Shown piece by piece: positions 33,590 through 43,374 of a DNA stretch of 64,000 nucleotides (positions within the stretch are counted from its first letter, which is position 1; each line of letters starts with the position of its first letter). A program made the translations under genes and the position numbers. The notes under the pieces were generated by a model. That model saw only the letters and a program-made list of their open reading frames with translations, was not told the origin of the DNA and made no database searches. This stretch comes from Anaerococcus nagyae (GTDB taxonomy: Bacteria; Bacillota; Clostridia; Tissierellales; Peptoniphilaceae): positions 1 to 64,000 of the forward strand of contig NZ_JAGGLS010000008.1 of NCBI RefSeq assembly GCF_017874535.1, given 5' to 3'.

Positions 33590-34975
33590 ATGATACATCA
33601 ATATAAAGCCAAAGGCTTTAATATAGTTTTAGATACCTATAGTGGATCAGTCCATGCTGTGGATGATATCACTTATGAAATAATATCTTTATATGAAGAT
33701 CATGCTAAAGAGGACATAAAAAATAAACTTACTACATATAATCTTACAGATGATCAATTTGGTGAAGCTTATAAAGAAGTTTGTGATTTGGTAAATGAAG
33801 GAATGCTATTTACAAGTGATAATTTTGCTGATTTATCGATAGACGTTGTAAATAGACCTACAAATGTAAAAGCTATTTGCTTAAATGTAGCTCATACCTG
33901 TAATTTATCTTGTGAATACTGCTTTGCAAAGGGAGGTAAATACCACGGTCCAGATGCTATAATGACAACTGAAACTGCAAAAAAAGCCATAGATTTTTTA
34001 ATTGAAAATTCTGGTAATCACTATAATTTAGACGTAGACTTCTTTGGTGGAGAGCCTCTTATGAATTGGGATGTAGTTAAAGAAACTGTCGACTATGCTA
34101 GAAATTTAGAAGAAAAGTATAATAAACATTTCAATTTCACTCTTACAACAAATGGTATGCTCCTGGATGATGATAAAATAGAATATTTAAATGAAAATAT
34201 GAAAAATGTAGTTCTATCTCTAGATGGTAGGCGTGAAATCCATGATGAATTTAGAAAAACTATTGGAGGAAAAGGCTCTTTTGATACTGTAGTACCAAAG
34301 TTTCAAAACTTTGTAAGTAAACGTGGCGATAAAGAATACTATATGAGAGGAACCTATACTGCAAATAATTTAGATTTTACAAAAGATGTTAAAACTTATT
34401 TAGACTTAGGATTTAAGAGAACTTCACTAGAACCAGTAGTAGGTAATTCTAAATCAGATTATGCTCTAAAAGAAGAAGATTTACCTGTTCTTTTTGAAGA
34501 ATATGAAAAGTTAGCCGATATGATGATAGATGCTATAGATAATAATAACAAATTTATTTTCTACCATTATATGATAGATTTAGAAAACGGCCCTTGTGCT
34601 CACAAAAGAATCTCTGGTTGCGGATCAGGAACTGAATATATGGCTATTACACCAAGTGGAGAACTCTATCCTTGCCATCAGTTTGTAGGTAATGATGACT
34701 TTATTATTGGAGATATAAACCAAGGAATAATTAGAGATGATATTATAGAAGATTTTAAGAAATGTAATTGTTACTCTAAAGAAGAATGTAAATCTTGTTG
34801 GGCAAATATGTATTGTTCAGGAGGATGTGCTGCAAATAATTACAATGCTAATGGTGATATAAATGAAACTCATGATTATTCTTGTAAGTTATTTAAAAAA
34901 AGAATAGAAATGGCAATAGCTATTAAAATTTATGAGTACATGAAAGAATCTGAGAAAAAAGAATCTATAGCCTAA
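33590..34975 (+). CDS. scfB: SCIFF radical SAM maturase
   Basis: A 461-residue radical SAM/SPASM enzyme that forms thioether bridges on the adjacent SCIFF peptide. Residues 1-75 form the RiPP-recognition-like N-terminus. The cluster motif CNLSCEYC has Cys 104, 108 and 111. GGEPLMNW follows, and the C-terminal SPASM cysteines appear as CGSG, YPCHQF, CNCYSKEECKSC and MYCSGGCAANNY for two auxiliary clusters. AAGGAG precedes ATG 33590. No dedicated transporter or protease gene is adjacent. Confidence 0.96.
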   Translation: MIHQYKAKGFNIVLDTYSGSVHAVDDITYEIISLYEDHAKEDIKNKLTTYNLTDDQFGEAYKEVCDLVNEGMLFTSDNFADLSIDVVNRPTNVKAICLNVAHTCNLSCEYCFAKGGKYHGPDAIMTTETAKKAIDFLIENSGNHYNLDVDFFGGEPLMNWDVVKETVDYARNLEEKYNKHFNFTLTTNGMLLDDDKIEYLNENMKNVVLSLDGRREIHDEFRKTIGGKGSFDTVVPKFQNFVSKRGDKEYYMRGTYTANNLDFTKDVKTYLDLGFKRTSLEPVVGNSKSDYALKEEDLPVLFEEYEKLADMMIDAIDNNNKFIFYHYMIDLENGPCAHKRISGCGSGTEYMAITPSGELYPCHQFVGNDDFIIGDINQGIIRDDIIEDFKKCNCYSKEECKSCWANMYCSGGCAANNYNANGDINETHDYSCKLFKKRIEMAIAIKIYEYMKESEKKESIA

Positions 34976-35010
34976 AAATTTTTATATAAAATTTTTTATA
35001 TAAAATTAAG

Positions 35011-35056
35011 ATACCTAATAACATTTATGTGTTAAATATTTGTTATTGGGTATTTT
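35011..35056 (+). terminator. terminator after scfB
   Basis: ATACCTAATAAC (35011-35022) pairs with GTTATTGGGTAT (35042-35053) across a 19-nt loop, with one G-T pair, followed by TTTTATT. Confidence 0.65.
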
Positions 35057-35085
35057 TATTATATAAGAAAAAATGGAGGAATACA

Positions 35086-35583
35086 ATGACTGACGAAAAA
35101 AGAACATTCGAAGCTGGTAATGATACAAATAAAAATACAGATAATTTAAAAAAAGATTTAGATAAAAATGGAGAAAAGATAAAGGAATCTTTTGAAAATA
35201 CTTCTGAAAATGTAAAAGAAGGATTTAAAGAAACAAATGAACACATAAAAGATGACTTTAATAATGTAAAGTCTGATGTAAAAAATGATTTTAATGATGC
35301 TAAAGATAAAACCAAAGAAAAAGTAGATACTTCAGATTATAAGAGAGTCAATACAGAAGGAACAACAACTCATACTGATAATAAGCGAGATATTAGTGAA
35401 ACAAAGACTAACAATGTAGAAGAAAAGAAGCCATTCTATTCTAACTGGTGGTTCTGGGTTTTAATAGTTCTTCTTCTTTGGGCTTTATGGAAATTCGCCT
35501 TTAACAATGACAAAACTGAAACTACAGATACAACACCAAATACTACAACTACAGAAACAGTAGAACCAAAGGATAAAAACTAA
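35086..35583 (+). CDS. coiled-coil protein with a C-terminal membrane helix, unknown
   Basis: A 165-residue protein with a long charged amphipathic helix region (~15-85) built from loose 11-residue-like repeats around VKEGFKETNEHIKDDFNNVK. A Thr/Asn linker follows, then a single membrane helix WWFWVLIVLLLWALWKFAF (~127-146) and a threonine-rich tail. The repeats resemble apolipoprotein/YtxH-like stress proteins. ATG 35086 is chosen for GGAGG 5 nt upstream; a TTG 19 codons earlier overlaps the terminator. Its stop overlaps the convergent comF stop. I cannot name its function. Confidence 0.7.
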   Translation: MTDEKRTFEAGNDTNKNTDNLKKDLDKNGEKIKESFENTSENVKEGFKETNEHIKDDFNNVKSDVKNDFNDAKDKTKEKVDTSDYKRVNTEGTTTHTDNKRDISETKTNNVEEKKPFYSNWWFWVLIVLLLWALWKFAFNNDKTETTDTTPNTTTTETVEPKDKN

Positions 35584-36206
35584 GAAACCCTATGTTCAGA
35601 GGTGATAGATAAAACTACCACCTCTTTTACATTGGATTTTTCAAGACACTTAATTATTTCCAAAGCAGTAAATCCAGTAGTAATTAAATCATCTATCAAT
35701 AGAACTCTTTTTTCAGTTAAATCTTTATTGCAAACAAATGCCCCATTAAGATTACTAGCTCTATCCTCTTTTCCTAATTTATGCTGAGCTTTAGTATTTT
35801 TTATTTTATAAAAACCTTTAAGGTGCTCACAATTAGTTTTATCAATAAATAAATCAGTAATCATTTTTATATGGTCAAATCCCCTATAATTTATAGTTTT
35901 TTGGCTACTAGGAGATGATAAAATATAATCACATAAGAATAAATTATTCACCATCCCATAATCATATAAAATACTAGCGAATACTTTAGATAAAGAGGTA
36001 TTCCTATTAAATTTATAATCTCCTATCATTTTTTTCATATAGGCATTATAAAAATATACAGCATGTGCATCATATGATTCAATCTTAAATTTATTAGCTA
36101 CATAATCTAACTTTTTAAGACAATTCTTACATAGATAATGAGCAGCTATTTCTTCTTCTTTGCACATATAACACTTATTTTTATCAAGGAATAATAAATT
36201 AATCAC
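35580..36206 (-). CDS. comF: ComF family phosphoribosyltransferase-like protein
   Basis: A 208-residue protein with an N-terminal zinc finger (CYMC near residue 12, then CKNC) and a C-terminal PRPP-binding motif RVLLIDDLITTGFTALE (~167-183). ComF proteins assist uptake of single-stranded DNA in natural competence and interact with helicase and DprA. It overlaps recD2 by 8 bp and ends the long minus-strand operon, its stop overlapping the convergent gene's stop by 3 bp. Confidence 0.87.
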   Translation of the reverse strand: MINLLFLDKNKCYMCKEEEIAAHYLCKNCLKKLDYVANKFKIESYDAHAVYFYNAYMKKMIGDYKFNRNTSLSKVFASILYDYGMVNNLFLCDYILSSPSSQKTINYRGFDHIKMITDLFIDKTNCEHLKGFYKIKNTKAQHKLGKEDRASNLNGAFVCNKDLTEKRVLLIDDLITTGFTALEIIKCLEKSNVKEVVVLSITSEHRVS

Positions 36207-38355
36207 CTATTATAGTCTCCATTTCATTTATCCAATAAGACAAATTTGTAAATCTTTTGTTTGAAGTATTGTTATCTACCATTTGTTTTATAATGCGCTT
36301 TTCTCCAACCAAAACTACTATTTTTTTTGCACGAGTTACACCAGTATAAAATAAGTTTCTAGTCAATAACATAGGAGATACCTGCATCATAGGTATTATA
36401 ACTGCCTCAAACTCCGAACCTTGTGACTTATGAATTGTGATAGCATAGGATAAATCCAAATCTTTTATATCTTCTTTTTTATATTTTACAATAGAACCAT
36501 CATAAAACTCTACTTCAAGACTATATTCTTCATTATCTATATCTATTATAAATCCTATATCACCATTGTATACACCTTCAGCATCGGATAAAGAATTTTC
36601 AACCACTAGATCATAATTATTTCTAATTTGCATAACCTTATCGCTTATCCTAAATTTCTTATCATTTATTTTAATAAGTTTATTTTCAGGATTTATTATT
36701 TGCTGAATATTTGTATTTATATTAGTTGAACCCCATTGAGTTTTTTTACTAGGACATAAAATTTGAATATCTTTGACCTTATCTAGTCCATAATATTTCG
36801 GAAGTCTTTCATTTACTAAATTAGTGAGTATTTTGTCAAAGTTATTTTTATTTGCTTCTATAAAAAAGAAATCTTTACCTGCTTCATTTAATATTGGATA
36901 TTCACCATTATTAATTTTGTGGGCATTAACTATAATATTAGATTCTAATCCTTGTCTAAAAATTTTTTTTAACTTAATTGTATTTATATCAGTTTCTATT
37001 ATATCTTTTAATACATTTCCAGGTCCTACAGATGGCAGTTGATTACTATCTCCTACCAAAATAAGAGCTGTGGTAGGAGCAATTGCGCTTATTAGAGACT
37101 TCATAAGATAGATATCAACCATACTCATCTCATCAACTATAATATAATCTTTCTCAATAGGATTTTCTTCGTTATATTCTGCAAATGCCTCGTCTGGTTT
37201 AATGCCCAATAGTCTGTGTATAGTATAGGCCTCATCGTTTGTAGATTCTTGTATTCTCTTGGCTGCTCTACCTGTTGGCGCAAGCATAACATAACTTAAG
37301 TTATTTTTATTTAGAATCTTTTTAATAGCATTGATTATAGTAGTCTTACCTGTACCAGGTCCACCAGTTATTACTAAAAGCATGTTTTTAAACGCTTCAT
37401 TTATTGCTAATTGCTGCTCCTTGGAAAATGCAGATAAATCCTCATCTATATCAACCTCAAATATATACTCACTATCTTTCTTTTTTGATAGCTCCATAGC
37501 TACATATTTTTCAGCTTTATATAAAGAACTCTTATAAACATACTCTTGATCATCAATAACTACTATAACTAGCTTTCCAGCAAGAGAATCTTCTTTTATA
37601 GTGTTACATATTTCTTTATCAGAAACTTTAATTAAATAACTAACCTTATTTATTAAATATTGAAGTTTTAAAGATGTATGTCCATTAAATTCTGCTTCGT
37701 AATTTAGTATGTGGCTAATTCCTGCAGAAATTCTAAATTTAGAATTAGATTCCATTTGCATATTACGAGCAATATTATCTGCCATAGCAAAACCTACACC
37801 ACTAATATCATCCACTAATTTATATGGGTTAGATTTTATAATATCAACAGTGTTTTCACCATATAGCTTACAAATTTTCATAGAAAGATTATAGGATATA
37901 TTCAAAGATTGTAAATAAAGCATAGTATTTCTAGAGTCTTTAGAAACTTCGCTAGTTTCTTTAATATCTAATATTTTTTTATCTCCGATTCCCGGTATAA
38001 CTTTAAGTTTATCGGCTTCATTATAGACAATATCTATTGAATCTTCGCCAAATTTTTCATAAATTTGCTTCGCAGTTCTTTTGCCTATACCCTTAATATT
38101 AGAATTTGATAGAAAGTTTATTATAGCATCCTTCCCTTTTGGATTGATAAGCTTTATGGTTTTTACATTAATTTGTTCACCATACTTATCATGATATACT
38201 AACTCACCATCAATTTCTACATTATCTCCCTCATCAAAAAAAGGCATAGTGCCAACACAGGTGATATCAGAATCAGAAGTTTCTACAACAATAATATTGT
38301 ATCCATTATCTTTATTCCTATATACTATGTTTGTTACTATGCCTTCTATCTTCAT
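36199..38355 (-). CDS. recD2: RecD2-type 5'-3' DNA helicase
   Basis: A 718-residue superfamily 1B helicase that acts without RecBC. An N-terminal OB and helix-hairpin-helix region (~1-200, with NIKGIGKRTAKQIYEKFG and VIPGIGDKK) precedes Walker A VITGGPGTGKTTI (~337), Walker B IIVDEMSMVD, and the C-terminal YAITIHKSQGSEF and RNLFYTGVTRAKK motifs. It takes part in mismatch repair and fork maintenance. It lies 3 bp after murA and overlaps comF. Confidence 0.93.
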   Translation of the reverse strand: MKIEGIVTNIVYRNKDNGYNIIVVETSDSDITCVGTMPFFDEGDNVEIDGELVYHDKYGEQINVKTIKLINPKGKDAIINFLSNSNIKGIGKRTAKQIYEKFGEDSIDIVYNEADKLKVIPGIGDKKILDIKETSEVSKDSRNTMLYLQSLNISYNLSMKICKLYGENTVDIIKSNPYKLVDDISGVGFAMADNIARNMQMESNSKFRISAGISHILNYEAEFNGHTSLKLQYLINKVSYLIKVSDKEICNTIKEDSLAGKLVIVVIDDQEYVYKSSLYKAEKYVAMELSKKKDSEYIFEVDIDEDLSAFSKEQQLAINEAFKNMLLVITGGPGTGKTTIINAIKKILNKNNLSYVMLAPTGRAAKRIQESTNDEAYTIHRLLGIKPDEAFAEYNEENPIEKDYIIVDEMSMVDIYLMKSLISAIAPTTALILVGDSNQLPSVGPGNVLKDIIETDINTIKLKKIFRQGLESNIIVNAHKINNGEYPILNEAGKDFFFIEANKNNFDKILTNLVNERLPKYYGLDKVKDIQILCPSKKTQWGSTNINTNIQQIINPENKLIKINDKKFRISDKVMQIRNNYDLVVENSLSDAEGVYNGDIGFIIDIDNEEYSLEVEFYDGSIVKYKKEDIKDLDLSYAITIHKSQGSEFEAVIIPMMQVSPMLLTRNLFYTGVTRAKKIVVLVGEKRIIKQMVDNNTSNKRFTNLSYWINEMETIIGD

Positions 38356-38358
38356 TTT

Positions 38359-39633
38359 TTAAATTTCTACTCTCTTGATATTTGCTCCAAGTTTTGTAAA
38401 TTTTTCTACTAGATCACTATAGCCACGATCTATATGATATATATCTGAAATCCTAGTTTCACCTTCTGCAACTAAAGCTGCAATGACTAAAGCAGCTCCT
38501 GCTCTAAGATCAGTTGCTTTTACATCTGCCCCATGAAGCTTATCGACGCCAACTATGGTCGCACGATTGCCACTAGTAGCTATAGCTGCTCCCATTTTAT
38601 TGAGTTGTTCAACGTGCATAAATCTATTTTCAAAAACAGTTTCTTGAATTTTACTTTCTCCATCACAGATTGTCATTAAGGCCATGAATTGAGCTTGTGC
38701 ATCTGTTGGAAAACCTGGATATGGAAGAGTTTGGATATTAGTTGGTTTTAGCTTACTATCTACACTAACTTTTATAACATCTTCATCTTCCAACTCTTCT
38801 ACATTAGCACCCATTTCGATAAGTTTTGCTATTACAGGTCTAATATGACTTCCTATAACATTATTAATTGTTACATTTCCTTTTGTCATAGCTGCTGCAA
38901 TCATGTAGCTTGCTGCTTCTATTCTATCAGGAATAATAGTATGACGTGTCCCTGTAAGTTTTTCAACGCCTTTAATAACTATAGTTGATGTCCCAGCACC
39001 TTTAATCTTAGCTCCCATCTTTGATAAAAATGAAGCAAGATCTACGATTTCAGGTTCCTTAGCAGCATTTTCAATTGTAGTTTCACCATCTGCTAATACT
39101 GCAGCCATCATTATATTTTGAGTAGCACCTACTGATGGAAAATCAAGGTACACCTCATTACCTATTAATTCACCATTAGTCTCTATAGCTATTTCTTCAT
39201 CATTAACTCGACTTGTTGCACCTAAGGCTTCAAATCCTTTAAGATGAAAATCTATAGGTCTTGCACCAATATTACATCCACCTGGAGCTTTTGTATAAGC
39301 TTTTTTAAATCTTGATAATAGCGGACCCATTACAACAAATGAAGCACGCATTTTATCCATTAATTCATATGGAGTTTCACAAGTATTTATATTAGATGAA
39401 TCTATTTTAACAGTATCTTTATCGAGATAATCTACTTTAGCTCCAAGATGCCTTAGTACTTCAATCATTATCTCAACATCTTTTAACGCTGGCACTCCAT
39501 CTAAAATTATTTCTTCTGTACCCAATACACAAGCTGCAAGTATTGGCAAAGCTGAATTTTTAGCACCTGATATGCTTACCTCACCGCAAAGTGGACCTGC
39601 CCCATTTATAACTAGTAATTCTTTTTTATTCAT
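38359..39633 (-). CDS. murA: UDP-N-acetylglucosamine 1-carboxyvinyltransferase
   Basis: A 424-residue cytoplasmic enzyme for the first committed step of peptidoglycan synthesis, adding enolpyruvate from PEP. It opens GAGPLCGEVSISGAKNSALP; the catalytic Cys120 sits in KAPGGCNIGARPIDFHLKG, and FPTDAQAQFMALM is near residue 303. The cysteine (not aspartate) predicts fosfomycin sensitivity at this target. It is 12 bp downstream of upp in the same operon. Confidence 0.96.
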   Translation of the reverse strand: MNKKELLVINGAGPLCGEVSISGAKNSALPILAACVLGTEEIILDGVPALKDVEIMIEVLRHLGAKVDYLDKDTVKIDSSNINTCETPYELMDKMRASFVVMGPLLSRFKKAYTKAPGGCNIGARPIDFHLKGFEALGATSRVNDEEIAIETNGELIGNEVYLDFPSVGATQNIMMAAVLADGETTIENAAKEPEIVDLASFLSKMGAKIKGAGTSTIVIKGVEKLTGTRHTIIPDRIEAASYMIAAAMTKGNVTINNVIGSHIRPVIAKLIEMGANVEELEDEDVIKVSVDSKLKPTNIQTLPYPGFPTDAQAQFMALMTICDGESKIQETVFENRFMHVEQLNKMGAAIATSGNRATIVGVDKLHGADVKATDLRAGAALVIAALVAEGETRISDIYHIDRGYSDLVEKFTKLGANIKRVEI

Positions 39634-39645
39634 TTTAACAATCCT

Positions 39646-40278
39646 TTATTTTGTACCAAAAAGTCTATCTCCAGCATCACCAAGTCCTGGTACAATGTAA
39701 CTATTTTCATTTAAACCATCATCTAATTGGGCAACTATAATTTTTACATCTGGATGCTCTTCTCTTAATTTTTCTATTCCCTCAGGAGCTGCAATTATAC
39801 TTAATAGTTTAATTTCTTTACATCCTTTTTTCTTAAGATTTTCTATAGCATCACAAGCAGATCCTCCTGTAGCTAGCATTGGATCAACTACAATTATATC
39901 TCTTTTTTCTACATCATTAGGTAGTTTAGAATAATATTCTACAGGCATTAGAGTTTCTTCATCTCTATACATACCTATATGACCTATTTTTGCTGCTGGT
40001 AAAACTTCCAATACACCATCAACCATTCCTAAACCCGCTCTTAAAATAGGAACTATTCCTAATTTCTTACCAGATATCTTATATCCAGTAGTCTTAGTAA
40101 TTGGTGTTTGGATTTCATATTCTTCAAGATCTAAATCCTTGGTCGCTTCATAAGCAAGAATTATAGATATTTCTTTTATAATTGATCTAAACTCATTAGA
40201 TCCTGTATTTATATCTCTAAGTATTGAAATTTTATGTTTTATAACTGGATGGTCTAAAATTTGAACATTTTCTGTCAT
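39646..40278 (-). CDS. upp: uracil phosphoribosyltransferase
   Basis: A 210-residue pyrimidine salvage enzyme making UMP from uracil and PRPP. Visible are [36 protein letters not shown], and the PRPP motif [19 protein letters not shown] (~125-143). The C-terminal [16 protein letters not shown] binds uracil. AGGAGG precedes ATG 40278. It lies 8 bp after tsaC. Confidence 0.96.
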   Translation of the reverse strand: MTENVQILDHPVIKHKISILRDINTGSNEFRSIIKEISIILAYEATKDLDLEEYEIQTPITKTTGYKISGKKLGIVPILRAGLGMVDGVLEVLPAAKIGHIGMYRDEETLMPVEYYSKLPNDVEKRDIIVVDPMLATGGSACDAIENLKKKGCKEIKLLSIIAAPEGIEKLREEHPDVKIIVAQLDDGLNENSYIVPGLGDAGDRLFGTK

Positions 40279-40286
40279 AATTCCTC

Positions 40287-41324
40287 CTAAAGGTAATATA
40301 CATTCCCGGATGCTGATTTTTTCATTCTATTCATTATACTCTTACCCAAATTTATATCCTCTACACCTTCTGCAATGATGATATCAACTGCATTTGCATC
40401 CATCTTTCTTAAGTTTGTAAAAAGGACATGACTCATGACCGTTAAATCTTTTTTGCTTCCTAAGGATAAGTTATAATACTCATTAAATTTTTCTATAGAC
40501 TCTTCAAAAGCTAAAATACCAACTTTTAATCCTTGATTTTTATACTCACTAGCCCTTTCTAATAATTTTTCATAAGCCTTATCTCCAACATAAACTTCAA
40601 CTTTTGCTTTAGGAGCGTAATGTTTATATTTTTGTCCTGGAGATTTTGGTATGCTTTTATCATCTATAAGGGCATCGTCAAGTTTTACGTTATCTAATAT
40701 TGTTCTTATATATTCATAAGTATAATAACCTGGTCTTAGGATTGTTGGTATATTCTCACTTAAATCTATAACTGTTGATTCTATACCTATATCTGCCTCC
40801 CCGCCATCTAAAATCATAGGAATTCTTCCACTCATATCAGCCAAAACGTCACTAGCCCTAGTTGGAGACGGTCTTCCTGATATATTAGCACTTGGTGCAG
40901 CAATTGGTGTATTTGATAATTCAATGAGCTTTAGAGCTATTTTATCTTTTGGCATTCTTATTGCAACCGTGTCTAGTCCTGCTGAAACCGTATCAGGCAC
41001 TACAGATGATTTTTTTAAAATCATAGTTAGAGGTCCTGGCCAACACAATTCCATAAGCTTTTTAGCTTCATAATTTACATTATCAGATAAATTATATAGC
41101 ATAGTTTTATTAGAAATATGTAAGATGAGTGGATTATCAGATGGTCTCCCCTTTGCATGGTATATTTTTTTTGTTGCTTCTGGATTTAAACCATCTGCTC
41201 CTAATCCATACACTGTCTCTGTAGGAAAAGCTACTAACTCTCCATTTTTAATTAAGCTAGCAGCTTCTTTTAATATATCTTCATCTATATTATTTTGGTC
41301 TATATCAAAAATCTTCGTAATCAT
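40287..41324 (-). CDS. tsaC: L-threonylcarbamoyladenylate synthase (Sua5 type)
   Basis: A 345-residue enzyme that makes threonylcarbamoyl-AMP for the t6A37 tRNA modification. The YrdC domain is residues 1-205 ([42 protein letters not shown]). A C-terminal Sua5 domain, from ~230, follows a linker with [16 protein letters not shown] 41324 overlaps the end of the CDF gene by 20 bp. Sua5 beside prfA/prmC is a conserved arrangement in Firmicutes. Confidence 0.94.
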   Translation of the reverse strand: MITKIFDIDQNNIDEDILKEAASLIKNGELVAFPTETVYGLGADGLNPEATKKIYHAKGRPSDNPLILHISNKTMLYNLSDNVNYEAKKLMELCWPGPLTMILKKSSVVPDTVSAGLDTVAIRMPKDKIALKLIELSNTPIAAPSANISGRPSPTRASDVLADMSGRIPMILDGGEADIGIESTVIDLSENIPTILRPGYYTYEYIRTILDNVKLDDALIDDKSIPKSPGQKYKHYAPKAKVEVYVGDKAYEKLLERASEYKNQGLKVGILAFEESIEKFNEYYNLSLGSKKDLTVMSHVLFTNLRKMDANAVDIIIAEGVEDINLGKSIMNRMKKSASGNVYYL

Positions 41325-42300
41325 TTTTCGCCTGTTTTTCTAATTGTTTTATTTGCTTATCAATTTCTTCGTCAATTAAAATAGTGTAAGTAGGGTCCAA
41401 GTGGATACTTAAATTTAAACCTACCTTATCTTTTACTTTTTTCTGGATATTTGTTATAAGTTGATGTGCTACTAATAAAGATAAATTTTGAGATATCTCA
41501 ACATCAACTGAACCATCCAAATGTCCTTTTCCATACTCGTGTATATGAAGATTATGGTAACCTACTATAAAATTATTATCCATTAGGATATCACCGACCT
41601 TTTTTTCAATCTCAGGATCTACTCTTTGACCAATCAAATATTCTATAGAATCTTTAAAGAGATCCAATCCTGGCTTAAATACAAAGCAAGCAAGTATTAG
41701 CCCCATAAGAGCATCAACACGTATATTAAATTTACTTTCTAATATGGCACCTATTATTATTCCTGTAGTTGCAAGTATATCATTTCTTGCGTCAACCATA
41801 ACTCCAAAGTTAAGATCAGAATCAAGTTGATTGTAAAGTCTTTTATTTAAAAAATAAATATAAAATTTAGCCACTATACTTAGTATTAGTACTAATATAG
41901 CAATCAAATTAAATTCAGTTTGATCTTCTAGGGCATAGTGATGTAGAGCATTAATAAAAAGTTTTGCTCCAACATACATAATTAATATACCAACCAAAAG
42001 TGATATTATACTTTCACTGCGTCCATGGCCAAACGGATGTTCTTTATCAGCTGGTTTCTGGCTAAGCTTTGATCCAAACAAAGCCATAAGAGAAACAACC
42101 GTATCTGATAGATTATTAAAACCATCATTTACTATAGCAGAAGAATTTGATGCATAACCTACACTAAGCTTAAATATAACCAAAATTATATTAATTATAA
42201 TAGCTATGGTAGATGACAAAGATATCAATTTTAATCTTGTATATGGATTTTCAATATTTTTATAATCTTTTATAAATTTACTTGCAAAGAAATTAAACAA
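41305..42300 (-). CDS. cation diffusion facilitator transporter
   Basis: A 331-residue metal/proton antiporter, probably exporting Zn, Mn or Fe(II). About six membrane helices occupy residues 25-225. Metal-site residues lie in NDGFNNLSDTVVS and KEHPFGHGRSE, then VDARNDILAT. A cytoplasmic domain (~230-310) has HNLHIHEYGKGHLDGSVDVEI. The TTG start at 42300 is supported by AGGAG 6 nt upstream. It sits 1 bp after prfA. Confidence 0.9.
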   Translation of the reverse strand: MFNFFASKFIKDYKNIENPYTRLKLISLSSTIAIIINIILVIFKLSVGYASNSSAIVNDGFNNLSDTVVSLMALFGSKLSQKPADKEHPFGHGRSESIISLLVGILIMYVGAKLFINALHHYALEDQTEFNLIAILVLILSIVAKFYIYFLNKRLYNQLDSDLNFGVMVDARNDILATTGIIIGAILESKFNIRVDALMGLILACFVFKPGLDLFKDSIEYLIGQRVDPEIEKKVGDILMDNNFIVGYHNLHIHEYGKGHLDGSVDVEISQNLSLLVAHQLITNIQKKVKDKVGLNLSIHLDPTYTILIDEEIDKQIKQLEKQAKNDYEDF

Positions 42301-42301
42301 G

Positions 42302-43372
42302 TTATTCTCCTATTTGTTCAAGCTTTCTTGTTTGATCTTCAGCTATAAGTGAATTTATCATTTCATCGATATTACCATTCAAAAAATCTTCTAGTTGATA
42401 AATAGTTTTATTAATTCTATGATCTGTTATTCTACCTTGAGGAAAATTATAAGTTCTAATTCTCTCGCTTCTATCGCCTGTACCTACTTGAGACTTTCTA
42501 TTATCTGCTATTTCTTTATTTCTTTTTTCTTCTTCAAGTTCATAAAGGCGAGCTCTAAGTACTCTCATAGCCTTATCCTTATTTTTAATCTGACTTTTTT
42601 CATCTTGACAAGTTACAACAAGGCCAGTAGGAATATGAGTTAGCCTAACAGCGGAATCAGTAGTATTTACAGATTGTCCACCATTTCCGCTAGACCTATA
42701 AACATCAACTCTAACATCATTTGGATCTATGGTTATATCAACATCATCAACCTCTGGAAGTACAGCCACAGTTGCAGTAGAAGTATGGATTCTTCCGCCT
42801 GATTCTGTTTCAGGTACACGTTGAACTCTATGCACCCCAGATTCATATTTTAATTTGGAATAAGCTCCTTCTCCTTTTACAACAAAGGTAGCTTCTTTAA
42901 TTCCTCCTACGCCTTGAGTGGTAACTTCAATTTCTTCTGTTTTAAATCCAACCTTATCTGCATACATGTTATACATTCTATAAAGGTCACCTGCAAAAAG
43001 TCCGGCTTCATCACCACCAGCTCCTGGTCTAATTTCTACAATAACATCCTTTGTATCATTAGGATCTTTTGGTATTAATAAAACTCTCATATCTTCATTA
43101 TATTTTTCTAAGTTTTTCTTTGACTCAGAAATTTCTTCTTTAAGCATATCAAGCATTTCGCTATCATCTGTTTCATTCATCAATTCTTGATTTTCTTCTA
43201 TAGTCGATTCAGCATTAAGAATCTCTTCATATTTTTCAACAATTGGCTTAAGAGAATTATATTCACGAGATATTTTTGTAAACTTGTTCATATCCGATAA
43301 TACTTCTGGATCAGCTAGTTTCATTTCCAAATCTTTATAATTTTCTCTTATATGCTCTAAATTTTCAAACAT
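42302..43372 (-). CDS. prfA: peptide chain release factor 1
   Basis: A 356-residue class I release factor reading UAA and UAG. The codon-recognition tripeptide appears as PET at residues 187-189, and the peptidyl-hydrolysis GGQ at 231-233 in SSGNGGQSVNTTDSA, whose glutamine is methylated by PrmC, encoded just upstream. AAGGAT precedes ATG 43372. Length is normal. Confidence 0.96.
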   Translation of the reverse strand: MFENLEHIRENYKDLEMKLADPEVLSDMNKFTKISREYNSLKPIVEKYEEILNAESTIEENQELMNETDDSEMLDMLKEEISESKKNLEKYNEDMRVLLIPKDPNDTKDVIVEIRPGAGGDEAGLFAGDLYRMYNMYADKVGFKTEEIEVTTQGVGGIKEATFVVKGEGAYSKLKYESGVHRVQRVPETESGGRIHTSTATVAVLPEVDDVDITIDPNDVRVDVYRSSGNGGQSVNTTDSAVRLTHIPTGLVVTCQDEKSQIKNKDKAMRVLRARLYELEEEKRNKEIADNRKSQVGTGDRSERIRTYNFPQGRITDHRINKTIYQLEDFLNGNIDEMINSLIAEDQTRKLEQIGE

Positions 43373-43374
43373 AC

